A stretch of 64,000 nucleotides of DNA from Rhodospirillales bacterium (lineage in GTDB: Bacteria > Pseudomonadota > Alphaproteobacteria > Rhodospirillales > UBA2165): contig JAJDXO010000016.1 of NCBI GenBank assembly GCA_022823235.1, forward strand, positions 21,202-85,201. Reading direction: 5' to 3'. The position numbers were made by a program, and so were the translations under genes. Positions 52,177-60,723 of this stretch are shown here, piece after piece. The notes under the pieces were generated by a model that ran no database searches, was not told where the DNA came from, and saw nothing but the letters and a program-made list of their open reading frames with translations. Position 1 is the stretch's first letter. The number at the start of each line of letters is the position of its first letter.

Positions 52177-53358
52177 ATGCTCACCGCCACCAAAGACATC
52201 GTCATGCCCACCACCATCATTGGCTCCCTGCCGCGGCCCAGCTGGTATACCGAAAACCTGGCGGGACGAACGTTCCTTCACGCCATGCTCGATAGCCGGT
52301 TCCGCGAACAGTACACGGACGCGGTTTCGGTCTATTTGAGGGAACAGGCGACGGCGGGACTCGATATCTGCACCGACGGTGACGCGCACTACGACGAGGA
52401 GGTCGGCGGCCAGAGCTGGACCAGCTACCCGCTCTACCACATGGACGGGTTCGACCGGAAAAACCCGGCGCCGGCCATCATGAAGACCGGCGGCGTCGGC
52501 TTCCCCATGGGCCACATCCTCCACGACTACCTCGAAGCCCGGATCATGCCCAAGCTGGTGGGGCCGGTCGGGCGCGGCGATCTGCAATACACCGCCATGT
52601 GGAAGACGGCCCAGCGCCTGACCGACAAGCCGGTGAAGTTCGGCACCATCACGCCGGAGCTGTTGGCGGCGGCGGTCGACGACGAATATTACCCGGACCC
52701 GGTCGAGCGCATTCACGCGCTGAGCGCGGCGATGAACGAAGAGCTGACCGAACTGGCGGATGCCGGCTGTCCGGTGATCCAGATGGAAGAACCGCAAATC
52801 CACATGATTCCGTCCCGGGGCAAGGTGTTCGGCAAGCTGGACATGGCGGAGATGGTCGAGGTGTTCAACAACACGGTGAAGGGCCTCCGCGACAAGGCCG
52901 AAGTGTGGTGCCACACCTGTTGGGGCAACCCGTCGCAGCAGCGGATGTTCAAGGAAATCCAGAGCTACGCGCCGGCCCTCGAGCACCTGAATCAGGTGGA
53001 TGCGGATGTGATCACGTTCGAATCGTGTTCGTCCGGCCGCATGGACCTGGAGGCCATCGGCCGGCACATCACCGAAAAGAAAGTCGCCATCGGGGTCATC
53101 GACCATCACTCCCTGCAGGTGGAGCAGCCCGAGGACGTGGCCGACCATATTCGCGAGGCGCTTCGGCATATTCCGGCCGAACGCCTTGTGATCGCGTCGG
53201 ACTGCGGCATGGGCCGGGAAGGGATGGCGCGGCGCCACGCCCGCTACAAGATGGTGTCCCTGGTCCTCGGCACCAACATTGTGAAGAAGGAGCTCGGCCT
53301 GCCGGAGGCCGAGTGCCTCGCCGCCGACGGCCGTTATTCGCTGGTCAAGACCGAGTAG
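52177..53358 (+). CDS. MetE-like zinc methyltransferase-fold protein (paralogue 3)
   Basis: The 393-residue protein is a more distant MetE-family member. It keeps the zinc ligands H246 and C248 (WCHTCWGN), E282 (VITFESCSS) and C343 (IASDCGMG), but begins MPTTIIGSLPRPSWY in place of RADHVGSLLRP and has its own core (PVIQMEEPQIHMIPSRGKVF). It may use a different acceptor from the other three. It is divergent from paralogue 2 and is followed by an alpha/beta hydrolase gene. An ATG at 52204 (MPTTII) is an alternative start. Confidence 0.9.
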   Translation: MLTATKDIVMPTTIIGSLPRPSWYTENLAGRTFLHAMLDSRFREQYTDAVSVYLREQATAGLDICTDGDAHYDEEVGGQSWTSYPLYHMDGFDRKNPAPAIMKTGGVGFPMGHILHDYLEARIMPKLVGPVGRGDLQYTAMWKTAQRLTDKPVKFGTITPELLAAAVDDEYYPDPVERIHALSAAMNEELTELADAGCPVIQMEEPQIHMIPSRGKVFGKLDMAEMVEVFNNTVKGLRDKAEVWCHTCWGNPSQQRMFKEIQSYAPALEHLNQVDADVITFESCSSGRMDLEAIGRHITEKKVAIGVIDHHSLQVEQPEDVADHIREALRHIPAERLVIASDCGMGREGMARRHARYKMVSLVLGTNIVKKELGLPEAECLAADGRYSLVKTE

Positions 53359-53453
53359 CGGTTCGACGTTGTTCATGTGAGCCGGTGCGATTAATCTGCC
53401 GGGCGGACGGCTCTTTCGAACGCGACACACGAGCCCGGCAAGGGGGCGGGGAC

Positions 53454-54311
53454 ATGCTGGACCAGGTGCAAGGCTTTACCACCCGGGACATGGAGTATCT
53501 GCGGTTCGGCGACCGCGGGATCGGTCTCAGATTGTTCACGCCGGACGGGAAGGGCCCCTTTGCCCTCGTCGTCGATGTTCACGGCGGGGCCTGGAACAAC
53601 GGCGATTTGAACAGCTGCCGGGACCGGGACGAAGTGCTGGCCGGCGCCGGTCTCGCCGTGGCGGCCATCGATTTCCGCCATGGGCCGGACAAGTACCCCT
53701 CGTCTCTTGCCGATATCAACTACGCGATCCGCTGGCTGAAGTCGAAGGCGGAGGCGTTCGATATCGATGCCGGACGGGTCGGGATTTCCGGTCAGTCGAG
53801 CGGCGGACATCTCGCCATGTTGGCCGCCATGCGGCCCGCCGATCCCCGATATACGGAGCTCGCCGTCGAGGGCGCCGGTCCGGAGATCGATGCGGCGGTC
53901 CGCTGCGCCGGATTGTCCTGGCCAGTGATCAACCCCCTGTCCCGCTACCGGCACGCCGTCCGGAGCCTGGAAAGCGGCGAGAACGCCGATTGGGCCGGGG
54001 CGCTGCCGGAGCTTCACCACATTTATTGGGGGACCGAAGAGGTGATGGAGGAAGGCAACCCGATGCTCGCCCTGGAGCGGGGCGAGGACGTTGAGACGCC
54101 GCCCGCCATTTGGGTTCAGGGGCGCCCGGATATCGTCCACGATTACCGGGACCTGTCCTCCGGCGCCGCGGTGAACGAGCCGGAACGGTTCGCGGCGAAC
54201 TACCGCGCCGCCGGGGGCGAGATCGAGGTCGTGTATGTCGAGCAGGCGCGCCGCGGGACCGAAGTGTCCTGGAATCCGCTGGCCGAATTCTTTCTCAAGC
54301 ACCTGAGGTGA
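53454..54311 (+). CDS. alpha/beta hydrolase (carboxylesterase type) lacking an obvious catalytic His
   Basis: The 285-residue protein has the oxyanion motif HGG (residues 43-45) and the nucleophile elbow G-Q-S115-S-G of the carboxylesterase/BD-FAE group. The expected acid is in IWVQGRPDIVHDY. At the C terminus, where the catalytic His usually follows the last strand, the sequence reads VYVEQARRGTEVSW with no His. Either the His comes from another loop or the protein is not a standard esterase. ATG 53454 follows GGGGGCGGGG. It lies between MetE-like paralogues 3 and 4. Confidence 0.85.
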   Translation: MLDQVQGFTTRDMEYLRFGDRGIGLRLFTPDGKGPFALVVDVHGGAWNNGDLNSCRDRDEVLAGAGLAVAAIDFRHGPDKYPSSLADINYAIRWLKSKAEAFDIDAGRVGISGQSSGGHLAMLAAMRPADPRYTELAVEGAGPEIDAAVRCAGLSWPVINPLSRYRHAVRSLESGENADWAGALPELHHIYWGTEEVMEEGNPMLALERGEDVETPPAIWVQGRPDIVHDYRDLSSGAAVNEPERFAANYRAAGGEIEVVYVEQARRGTEVSWNPLAEFFLKHLR

Positions 54312-54357
54312 GAACCATGGTATTGAATCAGCCGTTTGAGCGCATGGACCCGGCGAG

Positions 54358-55500
54358 ATGGTAAAGGGTCCGTTCCGTGCCGACCACGTCGGGAGCCTGC
54401 TGCGTCCGCCGGAGCTTCTTGAGGCCCGCGAGCAATTCAACAACGGTGAGATCGATGCCGGCGCCCTTCGCGAGGTCGAGGACCGGCTGATCCGCCGTGC
54501 GGTAAAGTTGGAGGAGGAGACCGGCATCCAGGCGGTGACCGACGGCGATTACCGCCGCGAATCCTGGTCCAACGATTTCCTGGATGCCATCGAGGGCGTG
54601 AAGAGCGCTTCGCCGCCGGCCAAGCGTTCCGACGATCACCACACGACCGATGTCGGCGGCGTGGTGAAGACCTTCAAGCTGCCCGCGCCGACCACGCACG
54701 GCAGGCTCGGCTGGCCGGCGGGCGGCATTCAGCGCAGCTCGTTCAACTTCCTCAAAGGCGAAACCTCCCGCACGGCCAAGGTCACCATGCCGTCGGTGAG
54801 CATGCTGCATTTTCGGGGCGGCCGCGGCGGCGTTTCAGAGGAGGCCTATCCGGACATGGAGGAATTCTTCGCCGATGCCTCCGGGATTTGGCGCGCGGAG
54901 ATTCTCGACCTCGCGGCGCAGGGCTGCCGCTACGTGCAGCTTGACGACACCAATCTCGCCTACCTCTGCGACGAGCGGTTGCGGGAAAACGTGCGCGAGA
55001 TGGGCGAGGATCCGGACGAACTGCCGCATCTCTATGCCCGGCTGATCAACGATGCCATCGCCGACCGGCCGGACGATATGGCGATTACCATTCACCTCTG
55101 CCGGGGCAATTCCTTCAGCCGGGGCCACGCCGAAGGCGGGTACGAACATGTGGCCGAAGACATCTTCAACGAGGTCAAGGTGGACGGGTTCTTCCTTGAA
55201 TATGACGACGAGCGCTCGGGCGGGTTCGAGCCGTTGCGCTTCGTTCCCAAGGGATCGGGCGGGCCCAGGATCGTCCTCGGCATCGTCACCTCCAAGTTCG
55301 GCGATTTGGAGGACAAGGACGGCCTCAAACGCCGCCTCGACGAAGCCGCCCGGTACATGCCCCCGGAACAGATGTGCCTCTCGCCCCAATGCGGGTTTGC
55401 CAGCCACACGGGCGGCAATCTGCTGAGCGAGGACCAGCAATGGGCCAAGCTCCGCCATTGCGTCGAGGTGGCCGAAGAGGTTTGGGGCACAGCGATTTAA
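54358..55500 (+). CDS. MetE-like zinc methyltransferase-fold protein (paralogue 4)
   Basis: The 380-residue single-barrel MetE-family protein has zinc ligands H246 and C248 (HLCRGNSFSRG), E281 (FFLEYDDER) and C345 (SPQCGF). It is close to paralogue 1 over its length (shared ADHVGSLLRP, HFRGGR, GCRYVQLDDTNLAYLCDE, DERSGGFEPLRFVP). It starts at ATG 54358, 46 bases after the hydrolase stop. Role unknown; expected to activate a thiol with zinc and transfer an alkyl group. Confidence 0.9.
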   Translation: MVKGPFRADHVGSLLRPPELLEAREQFNNGEIDAGALREVEDRLIRRAVKLEEETGIQAVTDGDYRRESWSNDFLDAIEGVKSASPPAKRSDDHHTTDVGGVVKTFKLPAPTTHGRLGWPAGGIQRSSFNFLKGETSRTAKVTMPSVSMLHFRGGRGGVSEEAYPDMEEFFADASGIWRAEILDLAAQGCRYVQLDDTNLAYLCDERLRENVREMGEDPDELPHLYARLINDAIADRPDDMAITIHLCRGNSFSRGHAEGGYEHVAEDIFNEVKVDGFFLEYDDERSGGFEPLRFVPKGSGGPRIVLGIVTSKFGDLEDKDGLKRRLDEAARYMPPEQMCLSPQCGFASHTGGNLLSEDQQWAKLRHCVEVAEEVWGTAI

Positions 55501-55577
55501 GCTTTTCCCGATCCAATTGCCGGGCCGGCGGCGCCCGCTTAAATCGGTAACCTGGGGAAAATGCCTGGAGGGACGAC

Positions 55578-56198
55578 GTGGAATTCTTCGCCTGGGGGGT
55601 GAACCATTCGGGAGTCGCCGGCAAGCGCTCGGCGATCATCCGCGAACACTGGGACTTCATCGACCGCTACAAGGACAGGCTGATCGCGCGCGGACCGGTG
55701 CTCGATCCCAGCGACCCGTCGCGGGTCACCGGCTCCATCCATATCGCGGAGCTCGATGACCGGCGGGAGGCCGAGCGCTTCGTCCACGAGGAGCCGTTCT
55801 ACCAAGCCGGTTTGTTCGAGCACATGCTCATCCGGCGTTTCGAGTTGGAACTCGGCCGCACGCAGTTTGAATTCGAGAGCGCGGGCGATCTGCCCCGTTT
55901 CTTCATCTATTGTCCCGCGGCCCCCGGCAGCGAGACCGGCCGGGCGCGGGCGGCCGATGAATACGACGCCTATTGCGCCGGGTTCGATGCGAATTTCCTG
56001 TGCCGCGGCGCGCTGATCGGCGACCGGGGCGGCTGGGCCGGAAGCATTTATCTGATGGAGATGGCGGACACGGCCGCCGTTGGCGGATTCCTGGAAGGCG
56101 AGCCCTGCCTCAAGGCCGCGCTCTACGGCGACGTGCAGGTCCATCGCTGGACCCCGGGCGGGCCCGAGAACCTCAGCCCGCGCGGCGAGCTTGCCTGA
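55578..56198 (+). CDS. protein with two YciI-like domains
   Basis: The 206-residue protein seems to hold two YciI-like ferredoxin folds. Domain 1 is about residues 1-95 (GVAGKRSAIIREHWDFIDRYKDRLIARGPVLDPSDPSRVTGSIHIAELDDRREAERFVHEEPFYQAGLFE); domain 2 is about 105-195 (DEYDAYCAGFDANFLCRGALIGDRGGWAGSIYLMEMADTAAVGGFLEGEPC). The His of REHW in domain 1 fits the family; domain 2 lacks it. The start is GTG 55578 with GGAGGG upstream. YciI proteins include muconolactone isomerase-like folds and dehydrochlorinases. Confidence 0.75.
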   Translation: MEFFAWGVNHSGVAGKRSAIIREHWDFIDRYKDRLIARGPVLDPSDPSRVTGSIHIAELDDRREAERFVHEEPFYQAGLFEHMLIRRFELELGRTQFEFESAGDLPRFFIYCPAAPGSETGRARAADEYDAYCAGFDANFLCRGALIGDRGGWAGSIYLMEMADTAAVGGFLEGEPCLKAALYGDVQVHRWTPGGPENLSPRGELA

Positions 56199-56226
56199 GG
56201 GTCCGTGACCCCGATAACCTGTCCCC

Positions 56227-57522
56227 ATGCCGCCGCCCCTGGAAACACTCCCGCCGGGATTTCCGCCTTTCGAGGTCAAGGTCTGCACGTCCGAGCGGCG
56301 CGAGCCCGGCTGCATGATTCTCTCCCTCGGCCGGGGCACCCGCGCCGTCCAGCAGCGATCCGGCTTCGAAGCCCTGGTCGCCATCGACCGGGAGGGCCGG
56401 CCGGTTTGGTGCTGGCAGTCGGACTCGTCGGTCATGGACGTGAAGCGCACGCCCCGTAACACGCTGCTGGTGGTCACCACGGACGGCTGCATCCAGGAGA
56501 TCGACGCGGGCGGGGCAACGCTGCGAAAGTGGAGCACGCCGGGCGCGTCGCCCAGCCCGGCGGGTAATGAAATCCCGGTCGACACCCTCTATTTCCATCA
56601 TGCGGTTCGCGAACTGCCGGGCGGAAATCTGGCGGCGCTCTCCATTTCCGCCAGCGAGTTCGATGACTATCCCCTCAGCTTGAAGGACCCCGGGGCCGGC
56701 CGGGGAAAACGCAAACTGGTGGCCGACGTGCTGGTCGAATTCACCCCCGAGGGCGACGTGGTCCACGCCCACGATTTTTTCGACATTTTCGATTCGCGCC
56801 GGACCGCCTATGGACTCGATGCCCCGTTCTGGACCATTTGCGGCGTGGTGCCCGACGGCGCCGACCTGACCCATGCCAACGGTCTCGCCCACGACCCCGC
56901 CGACGACAGCTTCATCGTCACCGTCCGCCACCAGGATTGCGTGATCAAGATCGACCGGGCGACCGGCGCGCTGAAATGGATCCTGGGCACGCCGGACGGC
57001 TGGACCGGGGACTGGGCGGACAAGGTGCTTAAGCCGGTGGGCGAGACGTCGTGGCACTGGCATTCCCACGATCCGAGCATCATGGCCGACGGCTCGATCC
57101 TGCTGTTCGACAACGGCGAGAGCGGCGCCTTCCCGCCGGCGCCGCCCCGCGACCTCGATGACTGCGTTTCGCGCGCCATCGCCTACCGCGTGGACGAGGC
57201 GGCGGGCACGGTGGAGCAGGTGTGGTCCTTCGGCGGTCCGGAACTGGGGACGCCGTACTCCATGTATATCAGCGGCGCCCACGAACTGCCGGCGACCGGC
57301 AATGTCTTCGTCACCTTCGGCGGCATCATCCTGACCCGCGGCGGCGAGCGGGTCCACCTGCCGCCGGCGGGCCGCGGCTCGGCGGAAGTCTATGAGGTCA
57401 CCCGCGCGGACGATCCGGAAATTCTGTTCCACGCCGAGATCAACAACCGCCACACGGACGACGAGGCCGGCTGGGGCGTCTTCCGCGCCGAATGGGTGCC
57501 GGACGGCTTCTTCGGCGGCTAG
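56227..57522 (+). CDS. arylsulfotransferase (ASST) family protein without signal peptide
   Basis: The 431-residue protein has the six-bladed propeller pattern of the ASST family: GFEALVAIDREGRPVWCW, HAVRELPGGNLAALS, DGADLTHANGLAHDPADDSFIVTVRHQDCVIKIDRATGALKWILGTPDGW and HWHSHDPSIMADGSILLFDNGESG. ASST enzymes move sulfate between phenols through a His. Known bacterial forms are periplasmic, but this one shows no signal peptide. Catalytic His candidates are in TSWHWHSHDP. It follows the YciI gene by 28 bases; the substrate is unknown. Confidence 0.85.
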   Translation: MPPPLETLPPGFPPFEVKVCTSERREPGCMILSLGRGTRAVQQRSGFEALVAIDREGRPVWCWQSDSSVMDVKRTPRNTLLVVTTDGCIQEIDAGGATLRKWSTPGASPSPAGNEIPVDTLYFHHAVRELPGGNLAALSISASEFDDYPLSLKDPGAGRGKRKLVADVLVEFTPEGDVVHAHDFFDIFDSRRTAYGLDAPFWTICGVVPDGADLTHANGLAHDPADDSFIVTVRHQDCVIKIDRATGALKWILGTPDGWTGDWADKVLKPVGETSWHWHSHDPSIMADGSILLFDNGESGAFPPAPPRDLDDCVSRAIAYRVDEAAGTVEQVWSFGGPELGTPYSMYISGAHELPATGNVFVTFGGIILTRGGERVHLPPAGRGSAEVYEVTRADDPEILFHAEINNRHTDDEAGWGVFRAEWVPDGFFGG

Positions 57523-57576
57523 GGGCCGTCATCCTCCGCTTGTTCCGGCCCCTCCGGTCTGACAGAACCGTCGGCG

Positions 57577-58464
57577 ATGAAATTACTGCTCAACAACGGC
57601 TATTTGATGATCGTGATCACCGCGATCACTTGGTCGGGCAATGCCATCGTCGCCCGCGCCGTCCATGAGGTGGTGCCGCCCATCGGCCTGTCGTTCTGGC
57701 GCTGGGCGGCCACGGTGCCCATCTTCCTCGTCCTCGCCTGGCCCCATTTGAAACGGGATATCCCCGAAGCCGCCGCCAACTGGAAAATCCTCGTCGTGCT
57801 GAGCGTGCTGTCGGTGAGCATCTACAATTCGTTCATCTACATCGCCCTCAATTCGACGACCGCGACCAACTCGTTCCTGATCAACTCCTCCCGCCCCGTG
57901 ATTATCGTGATCCTGTCGCTGATCATCCTGCGGCTCGCGGTCACCGGCCGGCAGGCCGCCGGACTGGCGCTCGGCCTGATCGGCGCGGCGGTGATCGTGT
58001 TCCGGGGCGATCCCGGCGTCGCCGCGGCCCTGGATTTCGTGCCCGGTGATTTGTGGGTCCTGGCGGCGACCATCGCCTGGGCGCTGTACACGGTCTATCT
58101 CCGCAGGCGCCCCAAGGTCCATCTCGCCAGCTTCATGTTCCTGACCGCAATCATCGGCCTCGCCGTGCTGGCGCCGTTCTATTGGTGGGAGCATGTCTAT
58201 GTCCGCCCCGTGCCGCTCGCCCCCGAAACCTTCTGGGCGGTGGCCTATCTTTCCGTCGTCGCGTCGGTGATCGCCTATATGGCCTACAACCGGGCGGTCG
58301 AAATCCTGGGCCCCAACGTGGCCGGCCTGACGTCCTATCTGGTGCCGGTGATCGGCGTCACCCTGGCGATCGGGCTGCTGGGCGAGAGCTTCCGGCTGTT
58401 CCACGCCGTCGGCATCGCGCTGCTGCTTACCGGCGTCTATCTGGCGACCAAGGCCAAGGGATAG
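57577..58464 (+). CDS. EamA/DMT family transporter
   Basis: The 295-residue inner-membrane protein has ten predicted helices in two EamA repeats (AITWSGNAIVARAVHEVVPPIGLSFWRWA and, in the second half, LWVLAATIAWALYTVYLRRRPKVH). The YNRAVEILGPNVAGLTSYLVPVIGVTLAIGLLGE block near 255 is typical. It probably exports a metabolite or amino acid. It is followed 12 bases later by the enoyl-CoA hydratase gene. Confidence 0.93.
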   Translation: MKLLLNNGYLMIVITAITWSGNAIVARAVHEVVPPIGLSFWRWAATVPIFLVLAWPHLKRDIPEAAANWKILVVLSVLSVSIYNSFIYIALNSTTATNSFLINSSRPVIIVILSLIILRLAVTGRQAAGLALGLIGAAVIVFRGDPGVAAALDFVPGDLWVLAATIAWALYTVYLRRRPKVHLASFMFLTAIIGLAVLAPFYWWEHVYVRPVPLAPETFWAVAYLSVVASVIAYMAYNRAVEILGPNVAGLTSYLVPVIGVTLAIGLLGESFRLFHAVGIALLLTGVYLATKAKG

Positions 58465-58476
58465 TATAAGCCGGAC

Positions 58477-59268
58477 ATGTCAAATAACTCCGGCGATCTG
58501 ATCCTCACCGAGCGCGACGGCGCCGTCGCCACCGTCATCCTCAACCGCGCGGAAAAGCTCAATGCCCTGAACAGGGAGATGTGGGCGGGCCTCGGCGGGG
58601 CCTTCCGGGCCCTCGACGGCGACGAGGACATCCGCTGCGTGATCCTCCGGGGCGCCGGCGAGACGGCCATGGGGCCGGGCGCCGACATCGCCGAGTTTTC
58701 CGACGTGCGCGCCAACCCGGAACAGGCGGCGGAATACGGCGGGCTGATGCACGCGGCCATGCACGCGATCCGCGACTGCCGTCATCCGACGGTGGCGCAG
58801 ATTCACGGGCTCTGCGTCGGCGGCGCGCTCGAACTGGCCTTGGCGTGCGATATCCGCATCTGCGGCGAAGGCTCCCGGTTCGGCATTCCCGTCAACCGGC
58901 TGGGTCTGGTGATGGCCTATCCGGAGATCGAGGCGCTGGTCGGCCTGGTCGGCCGCTCGTCGGCGCTGGAAATACTCTATGAGGGCCGGGTGTTCGATGC
59001 CGCCGAAGCCAGGGACAAGGGCCTGGTGAACCGGGTGGTTGCCGACGAGCGGGTCGCCGGCGAGGCCCGGGCCGCCGCCCGCCGCATCGCAGACGGCGCG
59101 CCCCTGGTCAACCGCTGGCACAAGAAATTCGTCGACCGCATTCTCGCCGGCGGCGAATTGTCGGCGGAAGAAGAAGCCGAAGGCTTCGCCTGCTTCGATA
59201 CGGACGATTTCAAGGAGGGCGTCCGCGCCTTCCTCGCCAAGGACAAGCCGGACTTCAAGGGCGAATAG
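58477..59268 (+). CDS. enoyl-CoA hydratase/isomerase family protein
   Basis: The 263-residue crotonase-fold protein has the oxyanion-hole strands VILRGAGETAMGPGADIAEFSDV near 52 and AQIHGLCVGGALELALACDIRICGEGSRFGIPVNRLGLV near 105. Crotonase reactions include hydration, isomerisation and C-C cleavage of acyl-CoAs. The gene for a CaiB/BaiF CoA-transferase follows after 21 bases, so the pair likely activates and processes a carboxylic acid as its CoA ester. Its stop lies in a 10-base tandem repeat. Confidence 0.92.
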   Translation: MSNNSGDLILTERDGAVATVILNRAEKLNALNREMWAGLGGAFRALDGDEDIRCVILRGAGETAMGPGADIAEFSDVRANPEQAAEYGGLMHAAMHAIRDCRHPTVAQIHGLCVGGALELALACDIRICGEGSRFGIPVNRLGLVMAYPEIEALVGLVGRSSALEILYEGRVFDAAEARDKGLVNRVVADERVAGEARAAARRIADGAPLVNRWHKKFVDRILAGGELSAEEEAEGFACFDTDDFKEGVRAFLAKDKPDFKGE

Positions 59269-59285
59269 GGGCGAATAGGGGCGAG
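59261..59285 (+). repeat. 10-bp tandem repeat at the ECH/CoA-transferase junction
   Basis: GCGAATAGGG occurs twice in a row (59261-59280), followed by a partial third unit (GCGAG). The first unit carries the stop codon of the enoyl-CoA hydratase gene. Change in copy number would alter spacing to the next start, not the protein. Confidence 0.6.
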
Positions 59286-59289
59286 CGGC

Positions 59290-60498
59290 ATGGGCGGCCT
59301 GCTGGACGGTATCCGGGTGATCGAACTCAGCCACGTGATGGCCGCCCCCACCTGCGGGCTGCATCTCTCCGACATGGGCGCCGACGTGATCAAGGTCGAG
59401 CGGCTGCCGGACGGCGACAGCGTCCGCCGGAACGGGCCGTTCGTCGACGGCGAGTCTGCCGGGTTCGCGATGATGAACCGGGGCAAGCGGGGCGTGGCGC
59501 TGGATCTCCGCTCCGGCGGCGGCCGCGAGATTCTGCGGCGGCTGGCGGACCGGGCGGACGTGTTCATCGAAAACTACCGCCGGGGCGCCATGGAGCATTA
59601 CGGCGTCGGCTGGGAGAGCGTCCGCGAAACCAACCCCCGGCTGGTCTATTGCACCGTCTCCGGTTACGGCGCGACCGGGCCGCTGGCCGGGCAGGGCGGT
59701 TTCGATCTGGTGGCGCAGGGGATGAGCGGACTGATGAGCATCACCGGCGAAGGTCCGGGCCGGCCGCCGGTCAAGGTCGGCGCGCCGGTGACCGACATTA
59801 CGGCCGGGACGCTGGCCGCCATGGGAATCCTCGGCGCGCTGGTCGCCCGCGAGCGCACCGGCGAAGGGCAGTATGTGGACACGTCGCTCTACGAGGCCGG
59901 GATCATGCACACCTACTGGCAGTCGGCGATCTTCCTCAATTCCGGCGAGGTGCCGGCGGCGATGGGGTCGGCCCATCCGATGATGGCGCCCTATCAGGCG
60001 TTCCCCACCGCCGACGGATGGATCAATGTGGGCAGTGCCAACCAGGGTCTGTGGCTCAAGCTGATCGAACTCCTGGGCGCGCCGGAACTGGCGGACGACG
60101 AGCGGTTCGCCGAACCGCCGCGGCGGATCGAAAACCTGGATCGGCTGGTCGACGTGCTGACCCCTCTGTTTCGGGCCAAGTCCACCGCCGAGTGGCAGGC
60201 GCTGCTCGACGGGGCGGGCATTCCCGCCGGGCCGGTCTACGATGTCGCGCAGATGGCGGCCGATCCCCAGACCCAGGCCCGCGGGATGATCCGCGAGACC
60301 GAGACCCGTGAGGGCTCGGCCATGCGGGTGCTGGGTCATCCGGTGAAGTACTCCGCCGCCGAAACCCCGGTGCGGCGGCCGGACCCGGCCCTCGGCGAGC
60401 ACAACCGCGAGGTGCTTCTCGAGTTCGGCTATGACGACGCCGACATCGATGCCTTCGAGGAGTCCGGCGCGATCGGCGGCTCCGGGGGCACGGACTAG
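59290..60498 (+). CDS. CaiB/BaiF family CoA-transferase
   Basis: The 402-residue class III CoA-transferase begins LLDGIRVIELSHVMAAPTCGLHLSDMGADVIKVERLPDGDSVR and has NRGKRGVALDLRSGGGREILRRLADRADVFIENYRRGAMEHYGVGW and YCTVSGYGATGPLAGQGGFDLVAQGMSGLMSITGE. The Asp around DTSLYEAGI (after GQYVDTSLYEA) aligns with the active-site region. It moves CoA between a donor acyl-CoA and an unknown acid. It pairs with the enoyl-CoA hydratase gene. Confidence 0.93.
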   Translation: MGGLLDGIRVIELSHVMAAPTCGLHLSDMGADVIKVERLPDGDSVRRNGPFVDGESAGFAMMNRGKRGVALDLRSGGGREILRRLADRADVFIENYRRGAMEHYGVGWESVRETNPRLVYCTVSGYGATGPLAGQGGFDLVAQGMSGLMSITGEGPGRPPVKVGAPVTDITAGTLAAMGILGALVARERTGEGQYVDTSLYEAGIMHTYWQSAIFLNSGEVPAAMGSAHPMMAPYQAFPTADGWINVGSANQGLWLKLIELLGAPELADDERFAEPPRRIENLDRLVDVLTPLFRAKSTAEWQALLDGAGIPAGPVYDVAQMAADPQTQARGMIRETETREGSAMRVLGHPVKYSAAETPVRRPDPALGEHNREVLLEFGYDDADIDAFEESGAIGGSGGTD

Positions 60499-60530
60499 GC
60501 TCCGGACTCAATTAGGGGATTTTCCTTCGT

Positions 60531-60610
60531 CATCACCGGGCTTGACCCGGTGATCCACGTCCGGCGGCAGGCGATACACGTGGATGGCCGGGTCTAGGCC
60601 CGGCCATGAC
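60531..60610. repeat. composite REP-like palindromic repeat
   Basis: Two hairpins, ATCACCGGG-CTTGA-CCCGGTGAT (60532-60554) and ATGGCCGGG-TCTAGG-CCCGGCCAT (60584-60607), are joined by a third pairing CCACGT/ACGTGG (55-60 with 78-83 of the 60500s). This is the BIME-like form of palindromic repeats common in alphaproteobacteria. It lies after the CoA-transferase gene and before the convergent cupin gene and may end transcription or hold mRNA ends. Confidence 0.7.
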
Positions 60611-60658
60611 GCAATCATTTTATGCCGCCGCTACACTCCAATGGCGGCTCAATCGAGT

Positions 60659-60672
60659 CCGGAAACTGCTCT
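60659..60672 (-). repeat. solo terminus of the MITE-like family
   Basis: CCGGAAACTGCTCT (reverse of AGAGCAGTTTCCGG) equals the outer end of the MITE-like elements. No body or second end is nearby. It sits between the REP-like repeat and the cupin gene; the rest of 60499-60723 shows no gene. Confidence 0.5.
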
Positions 60673-60723
60673 GGCCGTCCGCGAGATACTTCGGGCGGTA
60701 ATCCGGTCCCGGTTCGGCCCGGT

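Noticed and set aside
54317..54364. 15-codon peptide MVLNQPFERMDPARW between the hydrolase and MetE-like paralogue 4
   Set aside because: Too short and without a clear ribosome site; overlaps the next start in the other frame, which is common by chance.
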